DNA from: Agromyces sp. Root81
Lineage (GTDB): Bacteria > Actinomycetota > Actinomycetes > Actinomycetales > Microbacteriaceae
DNA length: 64,000 nucleotides
Direction: 5' to 3'
NCBI RefSeq assembly: GCF_001429165.1
Contig: NZ_LMIR01000001.1
Span: forward strand, 828,875 to 892,874
Shown: in pieces, positions 20,078 to 28,284 of the stretch
How positions within the stretch are numbered: position 1 is the stretch's first letter
Layout of the letters: every line of letters begins with the position of its first letter
Made by a program: the position numbers and the translations under genes
The notes under the pieces: generated by a model
Database searches by the model: none
The model's input: the letters and a program-made list of their open reading frames with translations, nothing else
What the model was told of the DNA's origin: nothing

Positions 20078-20698
20078 ATGCCTTCATCGAGTGACCGCCT
20101 GGTCTGGATCGACTGCGAGATGACCGGACTCGACCTCGAGGTCGATGAGCTCGTCGAGATCGCGGTCATCATCACCGACTACGACCTCAACCCCGTCGAC
20201 GCCGGTATCAGCATCGTCATCAAGCCCGACGCCAGTGCCCTCGAGTCGATGGGCGAGTTCGTGCGCACGATGCACACCCAGTCGGGACTCATCGAGGAGA
20301 TCCCCAACGGGGTCAGCGTCGCCGACGCCGAGTACCAGGTGCTCGAGTACGTGCTGAAGCACGTTCCCGACGAGCAGAAGGCGCCGCTCGCCGGCAACTC
20401 CATCGGCACCGACCGCGCCTTCCTCGCGAAGTACATGCCGCGGCTCGACGGGCACCTGCACTACCGCAGCGTCGATGTCTCCTCGATCAAGGAGCTCGCC
20501 AAGCGCTGGTTCCCCCGCGCGTACTTCAACTCGCCCCAGAAGAACGGCGGGCACCGTGCGCTCGCCGACATCCAGGAGTCGATCCGCGAGCTGCACTACT
20601 ACCGTCGTGCGGTCTTCGTGGCGGAGCCCGGACCCTCGACGGCCGAGCTCCAGAGCCTCTCGGCGGCCGTGGTGAACGAGTTCGCCTCCAAGGTGTAG
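20078..20698 (+). CDS. orn: Oligoribonuclease
   Basis: 3'-5' exonuclease that degrades di- to pentanucleotides, including pGpG and nanoRNA. The DEDDh signature is present: Asp and Glu in WIDCEMTGLD, an Asp in IGTDRAFL, and His and Asp in GGHRALADIQESI. Length 206 aa is typical. It is followed by tRNA-His after 42 bases. Confidence 0.97.
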   Translation: MPSSSDRLVWIDCEMTGLDLEVDELVEIAVIITDYDLNPVDAGISIVIKPDASALESMGEFVRTMHTQSGLIEEIPNGVSVADAEYQVLEYVLKHVPDEQKAPLAGNSIGTDRAFLAKYMPRLDGHLHYRSVDVSSIKELAKRWFPRAYFNSPQKNGGHRALADIQESIRELHYYRRAVFVAEPGPSTAELQSLSAAVVNEFASKV

Positions 20699-20740
20699 TA
20701 GGCTCTTTGAGTTGCCAGATCGCGTGAGCGGTCGGCACAT

Positions 20741-20817
20741 GGTGGGTATAGCTCAGTCGGTAGAGCGCCTGGTTGTGGTCCAGGAGGTCGCGGGTTCAAG
20801 CCCCGTTACTCACCCCA
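20741..20817 (+). tRNA. tRNA-His (anticodon GUG), G-1 and CCA encoded
   Basis: The acceptor stem GTGGGTA pairs with TACTCAC. The G at 20741 is the His-specific G-1 and pairs with C73 at 20814. The anticodon stem CCTGG/CCAGG carries loop TTGTGGT, giving anticodon GTG. The T-arm loop is TTCAAGC, and CCA (20815-20817) is encoded. Confidence 0.96.
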
Positions 20818-20851
20818 AGTTTTTCTTCACCGCCTCCGATCGGAGCCGCTC

Positions 20852-21199
20852 GTGGAACTCGATGCCGAAGCGTTCGAGGCGATCGTCGTCGATGAGCTCG
20901 ACCGTCTGCCCGATGACATGGTCGACGGCCTCGAGAACATCGTGTTCGTCGTGGAGGACCGTCCCGAAGACGGCTCACTCGACCTGCTGGGCCTCTACGA
21001 CGGCTTCGCGCTCACCGAGCGCGACCGCTACGGGTTCGGCGAGATGCCCGACCGCATCATCCTCTTCCGCGAGCCGCTGCTGGCGATCTGCGCCGACGAA
21101 GACGAGCTCCGCGAAGAGATCCACGTCACGCTCGTCCACGAGATCGCCCACTTCTACGGCATCGACGACGACCGGCTGCACGAGCTGGGCTGGGCGTGA
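20852..21199 (+). CDS. Small zincin-like metallopeptidase (DUF1025 type)
   Basis: A 115-aa protein with the HExxHxxG zinc motif near its end (LVHEIAHFYGIDDDRLHELGW). This layout matches the short zincin-like family found across actinobacteria, whose substrate is unknown. The GTG start lies 35 bases after tRNA-His, and no strong Shine-Dalgarno sequence is visible. It may be expressed by read-through from the tRNA promoter. Confidence 0.85.
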   Translation: MELDAEAFEAIVVDELDRLPDDMVDGLENIVFVVEDRPEDGSLDLLGLYDGFALTERDRYGFGEMPDRIILFREPLLAICADEDELREEIHVTLVHEIAHFYGIDDDRLHELGWA

Positions 21200-21211
21200 T
21201 CCGCGCCGGGT

Positions 21212-21217
21212 TACGCT
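21212..21217 (+). promoter_or_regulatory. Putative -10 box (TACGCT), leaderless
   Basis: TACGCT ends 6 bases before the ATG at 21224, with no Shine-Dalgarno sequence in between. Confidence 0.5.
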
Positions 21218-21223
21218 GATCCC

Positions 21224-22489
21224 ATGAGCATGACCCCCGGCCGCATCGTCGGCATCGCCGTCGGCGCGATCGCGATCCTCGGCATCGGGGTCTACGGCCC
21301 GGCGATGCTCCTCGGCCCGCTCCCCGCGGTGAGCGTCACCGTCGCAGAGGGGCCCGCAGCGGCATCCGGCGACGGCGCGACGGCCGTGACTCTTCCTGCG
21401 GACGGTGCGAGTGCCATGGCGGTGCTCGCCGACGACGGAGCGTCGACCACGCTCGCCGTGGCCGGCGACACCGAAGCGGTGCCGATCGGCGGCGCCGTCA
21501 AGCTCGTCACCGTGCTGGCCACCCTCGATACCCTGCCACTGCCGCCCGACAGCGGCGGCCCCGACATCACGATCGGGCCGGACGACTACACCGACTACCT
21601 CCGCTACGTCGCCGAAGACACCCGAACGCTCGCGGTGCTGCCCGGCGAGAAGTGGACGGAGCGCGACGTGGTGCGCGCCGTGCTGCTGGCCTCGAGCAAC
21701 AACCACGCCGACACCCTGGTGCGCTGGGCCTTCGGCGGCGTCGACCCGTACGTCGAGGCCGCGAACGCGTGGCTCGCCGAGAACGGGTTCACCGCCACCC
21801 GGGTCGCCGATGCCACCGGGCTCTCGGGCGACAACGTCGGGACCCCTGAGGAGCTCACGAGGCTCGCCGGTCTGGTGCTCGCCGATCGTCGCCTCGCGGG
21901 GCTGTTCGCCGTCGGCGACGACCCACCCGCGGTGACCGGCGAGCGGAACATCCCCGACATCGTCGCGCGCCCCGGTGACGCCGGCGTGCGCGCGCTCGCC
22001 CGGAGCTACACCGACCAGGCGGGTGTGAGCTTCGTGTACACCACCACCGTGCCCGGGCTCGAAGGCCAGCCGCCCCACCGACTGGTCGGCGCCATGACGC
22101 TCATGCCCGACTACGAGACGCTCGACGCCGCCGTGAGCACGGCCGTGACCTCGAGCGCGCAGTCGGCGGCACCGGTCGAGATCATCACGGCCGGCACGCC
22201 CTACGCGAGCGTGGAGGCGGCTTGGGGCGACCGAGCCGACCTCATCGCGTCGGTGAGTCGAACGGATGCCTCGTGGGGCGACGATGCCGCCGAGGCATCC
22301 GTCACCGTCGAGCCCTTCACGACCGCTCCGTCGGGCAGCGACGTCGGGCGCATCAGCTTCGCGACCGCGAGCGGCGACGTCGCCTCACCGCTCGAACTGA
22401 CGAGCGCCATCGGCGATCCCGGCCCGATCTGGCGTCTCACGCACCCTGCTGCGCTCATCGGGGCGTTCTTCGCCGACCAGCAGGGCTGA
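21224..22489 (+). CDS. D-Ala-D-Ala carboxypeptidase (S11/PBP-like) homologue, probably inactive
   Basis: A 421-aa membrane-anchored protein with an N-terminal hydrophobic helix (residues ~8-30) and an extracytoplasmic domain related to low-mass penicillin-binding proteins. The order of motifs is recognisable, but two are broken. The SxxK site reads GAVK at 90-93, so the acylated Ser is missing. The SxN motif survives (SSN at 157-159), while no KTG triad can be found; the expected region reads DQAGVSF. It may be a structural or regulatory cell-wall protein. The family call rests on the overall pattern (LLASSNNHADTLVRW, GFTATRVADATGLSGDN). Confidence 0.8.
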   Translation: MSMTPGRIVGIAVGAIAILGIGVYGPAMLLGPLPAVSVTVAEGPAAASGDGATAVTLPADGASAMAVLADDGASTTLAVAGDTEAVPIGGAVKLVTVLATLDTLPLPPDSGGPDITIGPDDYTDYLRYVAEDTRTLAVLPGEKWTERDVVRAVLLASSNNHADTLVRWAFGGVDPYVEAANAWLAENGFTATRVADATGLSGDNVGTPEELTRLAGLVLADRRLAGLFAVGDDPPAVTGERNIPDIVARPGDAGVRALARSYTDQAGVSFVYTTTVPGLEGQPPHRLVGAMTLMPDYETLDAAVSTAVTSSAQSAAPVEIITAGTPYASVEAAWGDRADLIASVSRTDASWGDDAAEASVTVEPFTTAPSGSDVGRISFATASGDVASPLELTSAIGDPGPIWRLTHPAALIGAFFADQQG

Positions 22490-22506
22490 CCGGCAGACGT
22501 ACCGCC

Positions 22507-22761
22507 TCAGTCGTTCTCGTCGTCGGACTCGACCGGGTCGGAGTCGTCGGCGTCGAACCGGAACTGCACCCGCACCTGGCCGTTGACCTGGCGCTCGTCG
22601 ACCGCGTCGTACCAGAACAGCGATTCGAGACCGTCGACGGCGGCGACCATGCCGACGCGCTGCTCGGGCTTGCCGCCGACGAGGATGCGCTGCTCGAACT
22701 CGCCCTCGAGCGGGCCGTCGAGGAACTCCGCGACGTACTGGGCGGCTGTATCTGTGCTCAT
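22507..22761 (-). CDS. Small acidic protein of unknown function
   Basis: An 84-aa protein with a compact beta-rich core (GPLEGEFEQRILVGGKPEQRVGM would be two strands) and an Asp/Glu-rich tail. It has no signal peptide. A leaderless promoter (TACGGT) precedes it. I do not recognise a named family. Confidence 0.72.
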   Translation of the reverse strand: MSTDTAAQYVAEFLDGPLEGEFEQRILVGGKPEQRVGMVAAVDGLESLFWYDAVDERQVNGQVRVQFRFDADDSDPVESDDEND

Positions 22762-22767
22762 GTCACT

Positions 22768-22773
22768 ACCGTA
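22768..22773 (-). promoter_or_regulatory. Putative -10 box (TACGGT), leaderless
   Basis: On the minus strand TACGGT ends 6 bases before the ATG at 22761. Confidence 0.5.
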
Positions 22774-22879
22774 GCCCTCGGCATGCCCGAACCGGCAGGT
22801 CGTACCGCAGTTCGGGGGCGGCGTTCCACGGGCACCGGCCGCAGGCACCGGCCGCAGTCCGCAGGCCGCGGTCGACTGC

Positions 22880-23461
22880 TCAGACGCCGGCGACCCGCAC
22901 GCGCGCATCGGCACGGCGGGCGGGCGCGGTGCGTGCGACGTACCGGCGCCACTGGCGCTCCCACAGGTCCCAGTACGGGTCGAACGCCCCGGCGTCGCGC
23001 TCGAGTGCGCGGCGCTTGCGCACGCGAGGCGATGCCTCGACCCAGATCGCAACCGCCTCGACCGACGATGTCGCGGCGAACGCCCCGCAGCCCTCGACGA
23101 TGAGCGCCCGGCCCGGCCTGCTCTGTTCGATCGAGCCGACCCGATCGGCCGCCCAGTCCCATCGTCGCCACGTACCGACCGCGCCGCGTGCGTGGCGAGC
23201 CACGAGTTCGTGCGCGAGCGCCGCTCCGGCCGACTCGAGCCCCTCCCAGCCCGGGTACACGTCGTCGAGGCGCACGAGTTCGGGCGCGTGGCCCGGCCAC
23301 GCCTGCACGAGTGCATCGGCGAGGGTGCTCTTGCCGGACCCGCTCGGCCCGTCGATCGCCACCACCCGGGTGCGTGCCGCGCGGCATCGCTCGAGTACGA
23401 GCTGCACCGCGGATGCCGCGGCGGCGGTCGCGAGGGCCGCGCGCTCGTCGCCCGCGGTCAC
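22880..23461 (-). CDS. P-loop kinase (uridine kinase-like) at the end of the thiamine-type ECF operon
   Basis: A 193-aa nucleotide-dependent kinase. Walker A is GPSGSGKS at residues 38-45. RLDDVYPG at 64-71 occupies the place of the substrate-binding loop in uridine kinases, and LIVEGCGA at 120-127 is the Walker-B-like strand. A basic LID segment follows (RKRRALERD). The GTG start overlaps the stop of the ECF transmembrane gene by 4 bases, so it is translationally coupled to a TPP-riboswitch operon. The substrate is unknown; thiamine or its pyrimidine precursor is my inference from context. Confidence 0.82.
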   Translation of the reverse strand: MTAGDERAALATAAAASAVQLVLERCRAARTRVVAIDGPSGSGKSTLADALVQAWPGHAPELVRLDDVYPGWEGLESAGAALAHELVARHARGAVGTWRRWDWAADRVGSIEQSRPGRALIVEGCGAFAATSSVEAVAIWVEASPRVRKRRALERDAGAFDPYWDLWERQWRRYVARTAPARRADARVRVAGV

Positions 23462-24231
23462 GCCCACACCGCGTGGAACGTACCCGCCCAGAGCGCGGCG
23501 CCGACAGCGAGCACGGCGATGCCGACGGCGATGCAGAGGAGCGCGGCATCGGGCCAGCCGACTCTGGACTCGCGCGCCCACGTGCGCGGGTGGTCGGAAC
23601 CGAACCCGCGGGCCTCCATCGCCGTAGCGAGCTTGCTGCCGCGCCGGATGGCGAGCACGAGGAGGGCGAACGCCATGGTCGCGAACCGGCGGATCACGCC
23701 GTGATCGCCGATGCCGCGCGCACGGCGCGACAGCGCCATCGCCCGCCAGTCCTCCATGAAGAGGCCGACGAGTCGTGCGCCCGCCAGCGCGCCGAGCACG
23801 AAGCGACTCGGGAGGCGGGCGACCTGCGCGAGCCCGTCGGCGAGTTCCGTCGGGTCGACGTTCATGAACAGGAGCACCGCGGGCAGCCCGATGGCGAGCA
23901 CGCGCACGGTGACCGCGACGGCGAGCTCGATCGACCCGTCGGTGACGCGCGCGAGCCAGAACGACCAGTACTCGGTGCCCTCTGGCTGGCCGTAGAGCAG
24001 CATGCTGAGCCCGGCGATCGGTGCCGCGATGAGGATCGGCCAGGTCCGGGCGACGAGCACCCGCGGCGTCACCCCCGCCATCGCGAAGAGCACGAGCTGC
24101 ACGACGAGCGCGACGGCGGCGCTCACCCAGTCGACGGTGAGCAGCAGCGGCGTCGTCAGGAGCATCGCCGCGGCGAGGCGGCTGACGGGGTTCACCCGGT
24201 CGACGAGGTGCAGTCGAGGCGCCCTGGTCAT
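23458..24231 (-). CDS. ECF transporter transmembrane (T) component, YkoC-like
   Basis: A 257-aa membrane protein with five or six helices. The EcfT-type Ala-Arg-Gly coupling motif is visible (MALSRRARGIG, then MEARGFGS), which docks onto the ATPase. It overlaps the ATPase gene upstream and the kinase gene downstream by 4 bases each. It belongs to the dedicated thiamine/HMP-type ECF system of this operon. Confidence 0.9.
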   Translation of the reverse strand: MTRAPRLHLVDRVNPVSRLAAAMLLTTPLLLTVDWVSAAVALVVQLVLFAMAGVTPRVLVARTWPILIAAPIAGLSMLLYGQPEGTEYWSFWLARVTDGSIELAVAVTVRVLAIGLPAVLLFMNVDPTELADGLAQVARLPSRFVLGALAGARLVGLFMEDWRAMALSRRARGIGDHGVIRRFATMAFALLVLAIRRGSKLATAMEARGFGSDHPRTWARESRVGWPDAALLCIAVGIAVLAVGAALWAGTFHAVWA

Positions 24232-25718
24232 GCCGCAGCTTCCATTCGCAGTGCGTCGCTGCCGAGGTCGAGGTGCTGGTCGCCGAGGGCGTCGAGGTAC
24301 GCCGCATCATGGCTGACCGAGAGGAGGGTCGTGCCGTCGTCGACGAGCCCGCGCAGCAGGGTCACGAGCTCGATCCAGGTGAGGCGGTCCTGCCCGAAGG
24401 TCGGTTCGTCGAGGATGACGACGCGCGGTTGCGCGACGAGCGCGCATCCGACCGTGAGGCGTCGCTGCTCGCCACCCGACAGGGTGAACGGGTTCGCCTC
24501 GGCGAGGCGGTCGAGCCGCAGTCGTTCGAGCACCTCCCGGGTGCGCCGCGCCGTCGTCGCGGCGTCCAGGCCGAGAGCGCGCGGCGCGACTTCGAGCTCG
24601 CGCTGCACCGTCGAGGCGACGAACTGATGCTCGGGCTCCTGGAACACGGTGCCGATGCGGGTGAGGAGTTCTCGTGAGCGCCACCGGATCGGGTCGGCCT
24701 TCAGGCCGCCCGCCAGTTCCGTCGAGGCCCGCACCCGCCCCGCCAGCGGTGGCAGCAGTCCGCCCATCGTGAGTGCGAGCGTCGACTTGCCGGCGCCGTT
24801 CGGCCCGGTGAGCACCGTCGACGCTGCGCGGGGCAGCGCCAGCGTGAGACCGTCGCGCACGACGGCGTCGCTCCGGCGCCCGATCGTGAGGTCGACGCCA
24901 TCGAGATCGACGACGGATGACGCAGGCGCGGGCCGCGCGGCCGACACCGCCGGTGGTACACCCGGCACCCAGACGCCGGCTGCGAGCAGCGCTTCGCGCT
25001 GCGTCGCGACGACCTCTGCCGGATCGCCGTCGGCGATCAGCCGGCCGTTGCGGCCGAGCACGACCACACGGGTGACGAGGTCGATCCAGACGTCGACGCG
25101 GTGCTCGACGACGACGAACGTCGCGCCCGTGCGTTCGAGGGTGCGTGCGACCGCCTGGCGCACCTCGTCGACTCCCGCGGGGTCGAGGTTCGCCGTGGGC
25201 TCGTCGAGCAGCAGCAGTCCCGGCCCCATCGCGAGGGCGCCGGCCAGCGCGAGGCGCTGCTTCTGGCCGCCGGAGAGCGCGCTCGTGGGGTGGTCGAGCG
25301 GAAGATCGAGCCCGACGTCGTCGAGTGCCCGCCGCACGCGCGGCCAGATCTCATCGCGCAGCACACCGAGGTTCTCGCACCCGAAGGCCACGTCATCGCC
25401 CACCCTCGCGAGGATGACCTGCGAATCCGGGTCCTGGAGCACGAGGCTCGCTCGCCCGCGTACCGCCCCCGGCCACTCGCCGTCGATCAGGAGCGAACCG
25501 GTCTCCTCCCCTTCTTCTGCGCCGCCGTGGACGCCGGCGAGCGCGTGCAGGAGGGTCGACTTGCCCGACCCCGAGGGCCCGAGCAGCAGCACCCGCTCCC
25601 CCGGCGAGACGACGAGGTCGATGCCATCGAGCGCCGAGAGCTTGCGCCCGGCATGCCGCCAGCCCCACCCGCGCGCCTCCACGCGCGCGGGACGGGTGGC
25701 GTCGAAACGGTCCGCCAC
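24228..25718 (-). CDS. ECF transporter ATPase with two fused ABC domains, YkoD-like
   Basis: A 496-aa protein in which both ATPase subunits are fused. The first domain shows GPSGSGKST, the signature LSGGQKQRLAL and the Walker B LLLLDEPTANLD. The second shows GPNGAGKST, LSGGEQRRLTV and VVILDEPTFGQD. This fused form is typical of YkoEDC systems. The GTG start lies one base after the ykoE-type stop codon. It powers import together with the adjacent S and T components. Confidence 0.95.
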   Translation of the reverse strand: MADRFDATRPARVEARGWGWRHAGRKLSALDGIDLVVSPGERVLLLGPSGSGKSTLLHALAGVHGGAEEGEETGSLLIDGEWPGAVRGRASLVLQDPDSQVILARVGDDVAFGCENLGVLRDEIWPRVRRALDDVGLDLPLDHPTSALSGGQKQRLALAGALAMGPGLLLLDEPTANLDPAGVDEVRQAVARTLERTGATFVVVEHRVDVWIDLVTRVVVLGRNGRLIADGDPAEVVATQREALLAAGVWVPGVPPAVSAARPAPASSVVDLDGVDLTIGRRSDAVVRDGLTLALPRAASTVLTGPNGAGKSTLALTMGGLLPPLAGRVRASTELAGGLKADPIRWRSRELLTRIGTVFQEPEHQFVASTVQRELEVAPRALGLDAATTARRTREVLERLRLDRLAEANPFTLSGGEQRRLTVGCALVAQPRVVILDEPTFGQDRLTWIELVTLLRGLVDDGTTLLSVSHDAAYLDALGDQHLDLGSDALRMEAAA

Positions 25719-25719
25719 G

Positions 25720-26355
25720 TCAGACCCGCTGGGCCACGTCTTGACCTGCGGCGAAGCGGCTGAGTGCCCCGGTCGCGGCGAGACCGCGCACGATGAGCCA
25801 GCCGAGGAGTCCGGCCAGCACCGCGCCCGAGATGACGACGGTCGTGAAGTAGAGCCCGAGGAACTCGGCGGACTTCGCCAGGTTGCCGGAGGTGAAGAGT
25901 TCGAGCGTCCAGGCGGCGGCGCCCGCGGCGGCGCCCGCGAGCATCGCGGGCAGGAGGCCGAAGCGGCGGTAGGCGAAGAGCGCGAAGACCAGTTCGGCGC
26001 CGAGTCCCTGCGCCAGGCCGGAGTAGATCGTCTCGATGCCCCACTGGTTGCCGATGAGGGCGGAGACGATCGCCGCGAGCAGTTCGACGAAGAGCGCTGC
26101 GCCCGGCTTGCGGATGATCAGCCCGCCGAGCACGCCGCCGATCAGCCAGATGCCGACGGCGACGCCGCCGAGCCCCGGGGTGAGGGCGTCGGCCGCGCTG
26201 AACCACGCGTAGCCGACGTTGTTCCAGAAGAGGAAGAGCAGCCCGGTCGCGACGCCGATGACGCTTGCGACGACGATGTCGACGACCCGCCAGCGCAGAT
26301 CGCGCGGCTTGCGGGGCGTGGAGGGGCTGCTGGTCTCTGATGCTGCAGTGTGCAC
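25720..26355 (-). CDS. ECF transporter substrate-binding (S) component, YkoE family
   Basis: A 211-aa membrane protein with five or six helices that should bind thiamine or its hydroxymethylpyrimidine part. YkoE-family hallmarks are GLLFLFWNNVGYAWF, ALIGNQWGIETIYSG and QGLGAELVFALFAYRRF. The GTG at 26355 was chosen because AAAGGG lies before it; another GTG at 26388 has no ribosome-binding site. The gene directly follows a TPP riboswitch, which supports a thiamine-related substrate. Confidence 0.9.
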   Translation of the reverse strand: MHTAASETSSPSTPRKPRDLRWRVVDIVVASVIGVATGLLFLFWNNVGYAWFSAADALTPGLGGVAVGIWLIGGVLGGLIIRKPGAALFVELLAAIVSALIGNQWGIETIYSGLAQGLGAELVFALFAYRRFGLLPAMLAGAAAGAAAWTLELFTSGNLAKSAEFLGLYFTTVVISGAVLAGLLGWLIVRGLAATGALSRFAAGQDVAQRV

Positions 26356-26407
26356 TGTCGTGCCCTTTCGATTCGTGGAAAGAGGCACGGGAAATTGAGA
26401 TGTGATT

Positions 26408-26495
26408 GGCCTCCCTGCGCTGGCATGACCCAGATCAGGTTCGACGGTCGAAGGTTGAGAACCTTCCTCTCAGCCCGGCTCACCGGACTCCCGTG
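26408..26495 (-). ncRNA. TPP riboswitch (THI element) controlling the ECF operon
   Basis: Read on the minus strand, the aptamer has the conserved THI segments in order: GGGAGTCC, GGGCTGAGAG, GAACCTGATCTGGGTCATGCC and GCGCAGGGAGG. These form P2/J and P4/P5 of the TPP-binding fold. It lies ~50 bases before the ykoE-type start, so it probably acts on translation initiation or early termination. TPP should repress import. Confidence 0.95.
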
Positions 26496-26505
26496 TTCGC
26501 ACACG

Positions 26506-26511
26506 AGTATA
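26506..26511 (-). promoter_or_regulatory. -10 box (TATACT) of the riboswitch operon
   Basis: TATACT on the minus strand lies ~11 bases before the aptamer, at the right distance for a transcript that starts with the riboswitch. The -35 region is weak. Confidence 0.6.
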
Positions 26512-26566
26512 CGCCGATGGCGCGGGCCAAGGCGGCAGCGGCCGATTCCGCTGCCGCTGATCGCCG

Positions 26567-26899
26567 TCAGCGCTTGAGCGCGCGGATCACCATGCGGAGT
26601 GCTTTGCCGGTCACCCAGACGAGCGGCGTCGCGACGAGCAGCAACCCGATGAGGTTCGGTTCGAAGCGGACATCACCCGAGCGACCGACGTATGCGCCGA
26701 GCGGAATGGAGAGCCCGCCACCGCCGCCGCCACCCGCCTGATCGCCGGCTCCGTCCGAGCCGCTTCCTGCGCCGAAGCCGTAGTATCCGAGCGCCACCGG
26801 CACGAGCGTGGTGCCGTCGATGTCGACGGCGTCGCCGTACGAGGTCTTGACGCCGACACCGGCGACGGTCTCGGCAAGGTCCAGAACGAGTTCAGCCAT
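26567..26899 (-). CDS. GerW/YtfJ-like protein
   Basis: A 110-aa protein. Its order of segments matches the GerW/YtfJ family: GTTLVPVALGYYGFGAGSGS, then a Gly run (GGGGGGG) and SIPLGAYVGRSGDVRFEPN. The C-terminal ~35 residues form a hydrophobic helix (LIGLLLVATPLVWVTG). In Bacillus the family member is linked to spore germination, but many non-sporulating actinobacteria carry one of unknown role. A leaderless promoter (TAGCGT) precedes the ATG. Confidence 0.72.
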   Translation of the reverse strand: MAELVLDLAETVAGVGVKTSYGDAVDIDGTTLVPVALGYYGFGAGSGSDGAGDQAGGGGGGGLSIPLGAYVGRSGDVRFEPNLIGLLLVATPLVWVTGKALRMVIRALKR

Positions 26900-26905
26900 G
26901 CGTCC

Positions 26906-26911
26906 ACGCTA
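26906..26911 (-). promoter_or_regulatory. Putative -10 box (TAGCGT), leaderless
   Basis: On the minus strand TAGCGT ends 6 bases before the ATG at 26899. Confidence 0.5.
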
Positions 26912-26958
26912 CCCGCGCCCCGGTCCGTGAACCACCCCTCGGGGCAATCCCGAAGGAC

Positions 26959-28224
26959 TCAGCGTGCGTCGCCGCCATCCGGGTCCTTGCGGCGCGACGA
27001 CTCGACCCGATCGGCAGCACGGCGAACCAGGGAAGCCGGGCGAACCGCACCTCGCCCGAACCGCGCAGTCACCTCGTCGATCGTGCGCTCCGCATCGCGC
27101 CACTCCTCGTCGGGGTCCCACAGCATCGCACCGCTGCCCGACGCCCGGAGCTGCTCGGCACGCACCCCGATCAGACGGATGCGCGCTCCGTCGCCCGCGA
27201 GCTCGCCGAGCGCAGCGGATGCCTCGTCGTAGATGCGCCGCGCGACATCGGTCGGCTCCCCCAGGGTGCGCGACCGCGTGACGGTGCGGAAGTCGCCGTA
27301 GCGGAGCTTCAGCACGACCGTACGACCGACGAGCCCGGCCCGGCGCAGTCGCACCGCGACATCGTCGGAGAGCCGCAGGAGTTCGCGTCGCAGCTGCTCG
27401 AGGTCGGTGAGGTCGTAGCCGAAGGTGACCTCGTGCCCGATGCTCTTCTCTTCGCGCCCGGTGACGACGTCTCGTGCGTCGACGCCCATCGCGAGATGGC
27501 CGAGCTTCGACGCGAGTGCCCGCCCGAGCGCCCGTTCGAGGGCGTCTGCCGGCATCGCGGCGACGTCGCCGACCGTGCGCAGTCCGATGCGGGTGAGCGA
27601 CTCCTCGGTGACCTTGCCGACGCCCCAGAGTGCGGAGACCGGGAGCGGATGCAGGAACTCGAGCGTGCGGTCGGCCGGCACGACGAGCATGCCGTCTGGC
27701 TTCGCGCGACTCGATGCGACCTTCGCCACGAACTTCGTCGCCGCGACACCCACCGAGCAGGTGAGGCCGGTCTCGTCGTAGACCCTCCGGCGAAGGCTCC
27801 ACGCGATCTCGGCGGGGCTGCCGTGCAGTCGTCGGGCGCCGGACACGTCGAGGAACGCCTCGTCGATCGAGAGCTTCTCGACGAGCGGCGTGACCTCTTC
27901 GAAGATGGTCATGACGCGACGCGAATACTCGGTGTAGCTCGCGTAGTCGCCGCGGAGCACGACCGCGTTCGGGCAGCGCTGCAGTGCGAGCGACATGGGC
28001 ATCGCCGAATTGACGCCGAAGCGGCGGGCCTCGTAGCTCGCGGCGGACACGACGCCGCGCCCGGCGGTGCCGCCGACGAGCACGGGCTTGCCGCGCAGAT
28101 CGGGCCGTTTCAGCAGCTCGACGGAGACGAAGAACGCGTCCATGTCGACGTGCAGGATCGGTGTCGCCGAATCGTCGACCGGACCGGTGGTCACTTGGCG
28201 CGACGAGCCGTCCTGCTTGCTCAT
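26959..28224 (-). CDS. dinB: DNA polymerase IV (Y-family translesion polymerase)
   Basis: Error-prone polymerase of 421 aa that copies damaged template. The catalytic acidic residues are in HVDMDAFFVSVE (site I) and LSIDEAFLDVSG (site III). The YEARRFGVNSAMPM segment is the fingers region. The helix-hairpin-helix region (ALWGVGKVTEESLTRIG) and little-finger domain follow. The C-terminus does not show a clear beta-clamp motif. Confidence 0.96.
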   Translation of the reverse strand: MSKQDGSSRQVTTGPVDDSATPILHVDMDAFFVSVELLKRPDLRGKPVLVGGTAGRGVVSAASYEARRFGVNSAMPMSLALQRCPNAVVLRGDYASYTEYSRRVMTIFEEVTPLVEKLSIDEAFLDVSGARRLHGSPAEIAWSLRRRVYDETGLTCSVGVAATKFVAKVASSRAKPDGMLVVPADRTLEFLHPLPVSALWGVGKVTEESLTRIGLRTVGDVAAMPADALERALGRALASKLGHLAMGVDARDVVTGREEKSIGHEVTFGYDLTDLEQLRRELLRLSDDVAVRLRRAGLVGRTVVLKLRYGDFRTVTRSRTLGEPTDVARRIYDEASAALGELAGDGARIRLIGVRAEQLRASGSGAMLWDPDEEWRDAERTIDEVTARFGRGAVRPASLVRRAADRVESSRRKDPDGGDAR

Positions 28225-28230
28225 GATGCG

Positions 28231-28236
28231 ACCATA
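28231..28236 (-). promoter_or_regulatory. Putative -10 box (TATGGT), leaderless dinB
   Basis: On the minus strand TATGGT ends 6 bases before the dinB ATG at 28224. No LexA-type box was noticed here. Confidence 0.55.
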
Positions 28237-28284
28237 TCCGCTGCCACCGTCATCAGGTCCGCCGACGGTCGACGGCGGCGAGGG

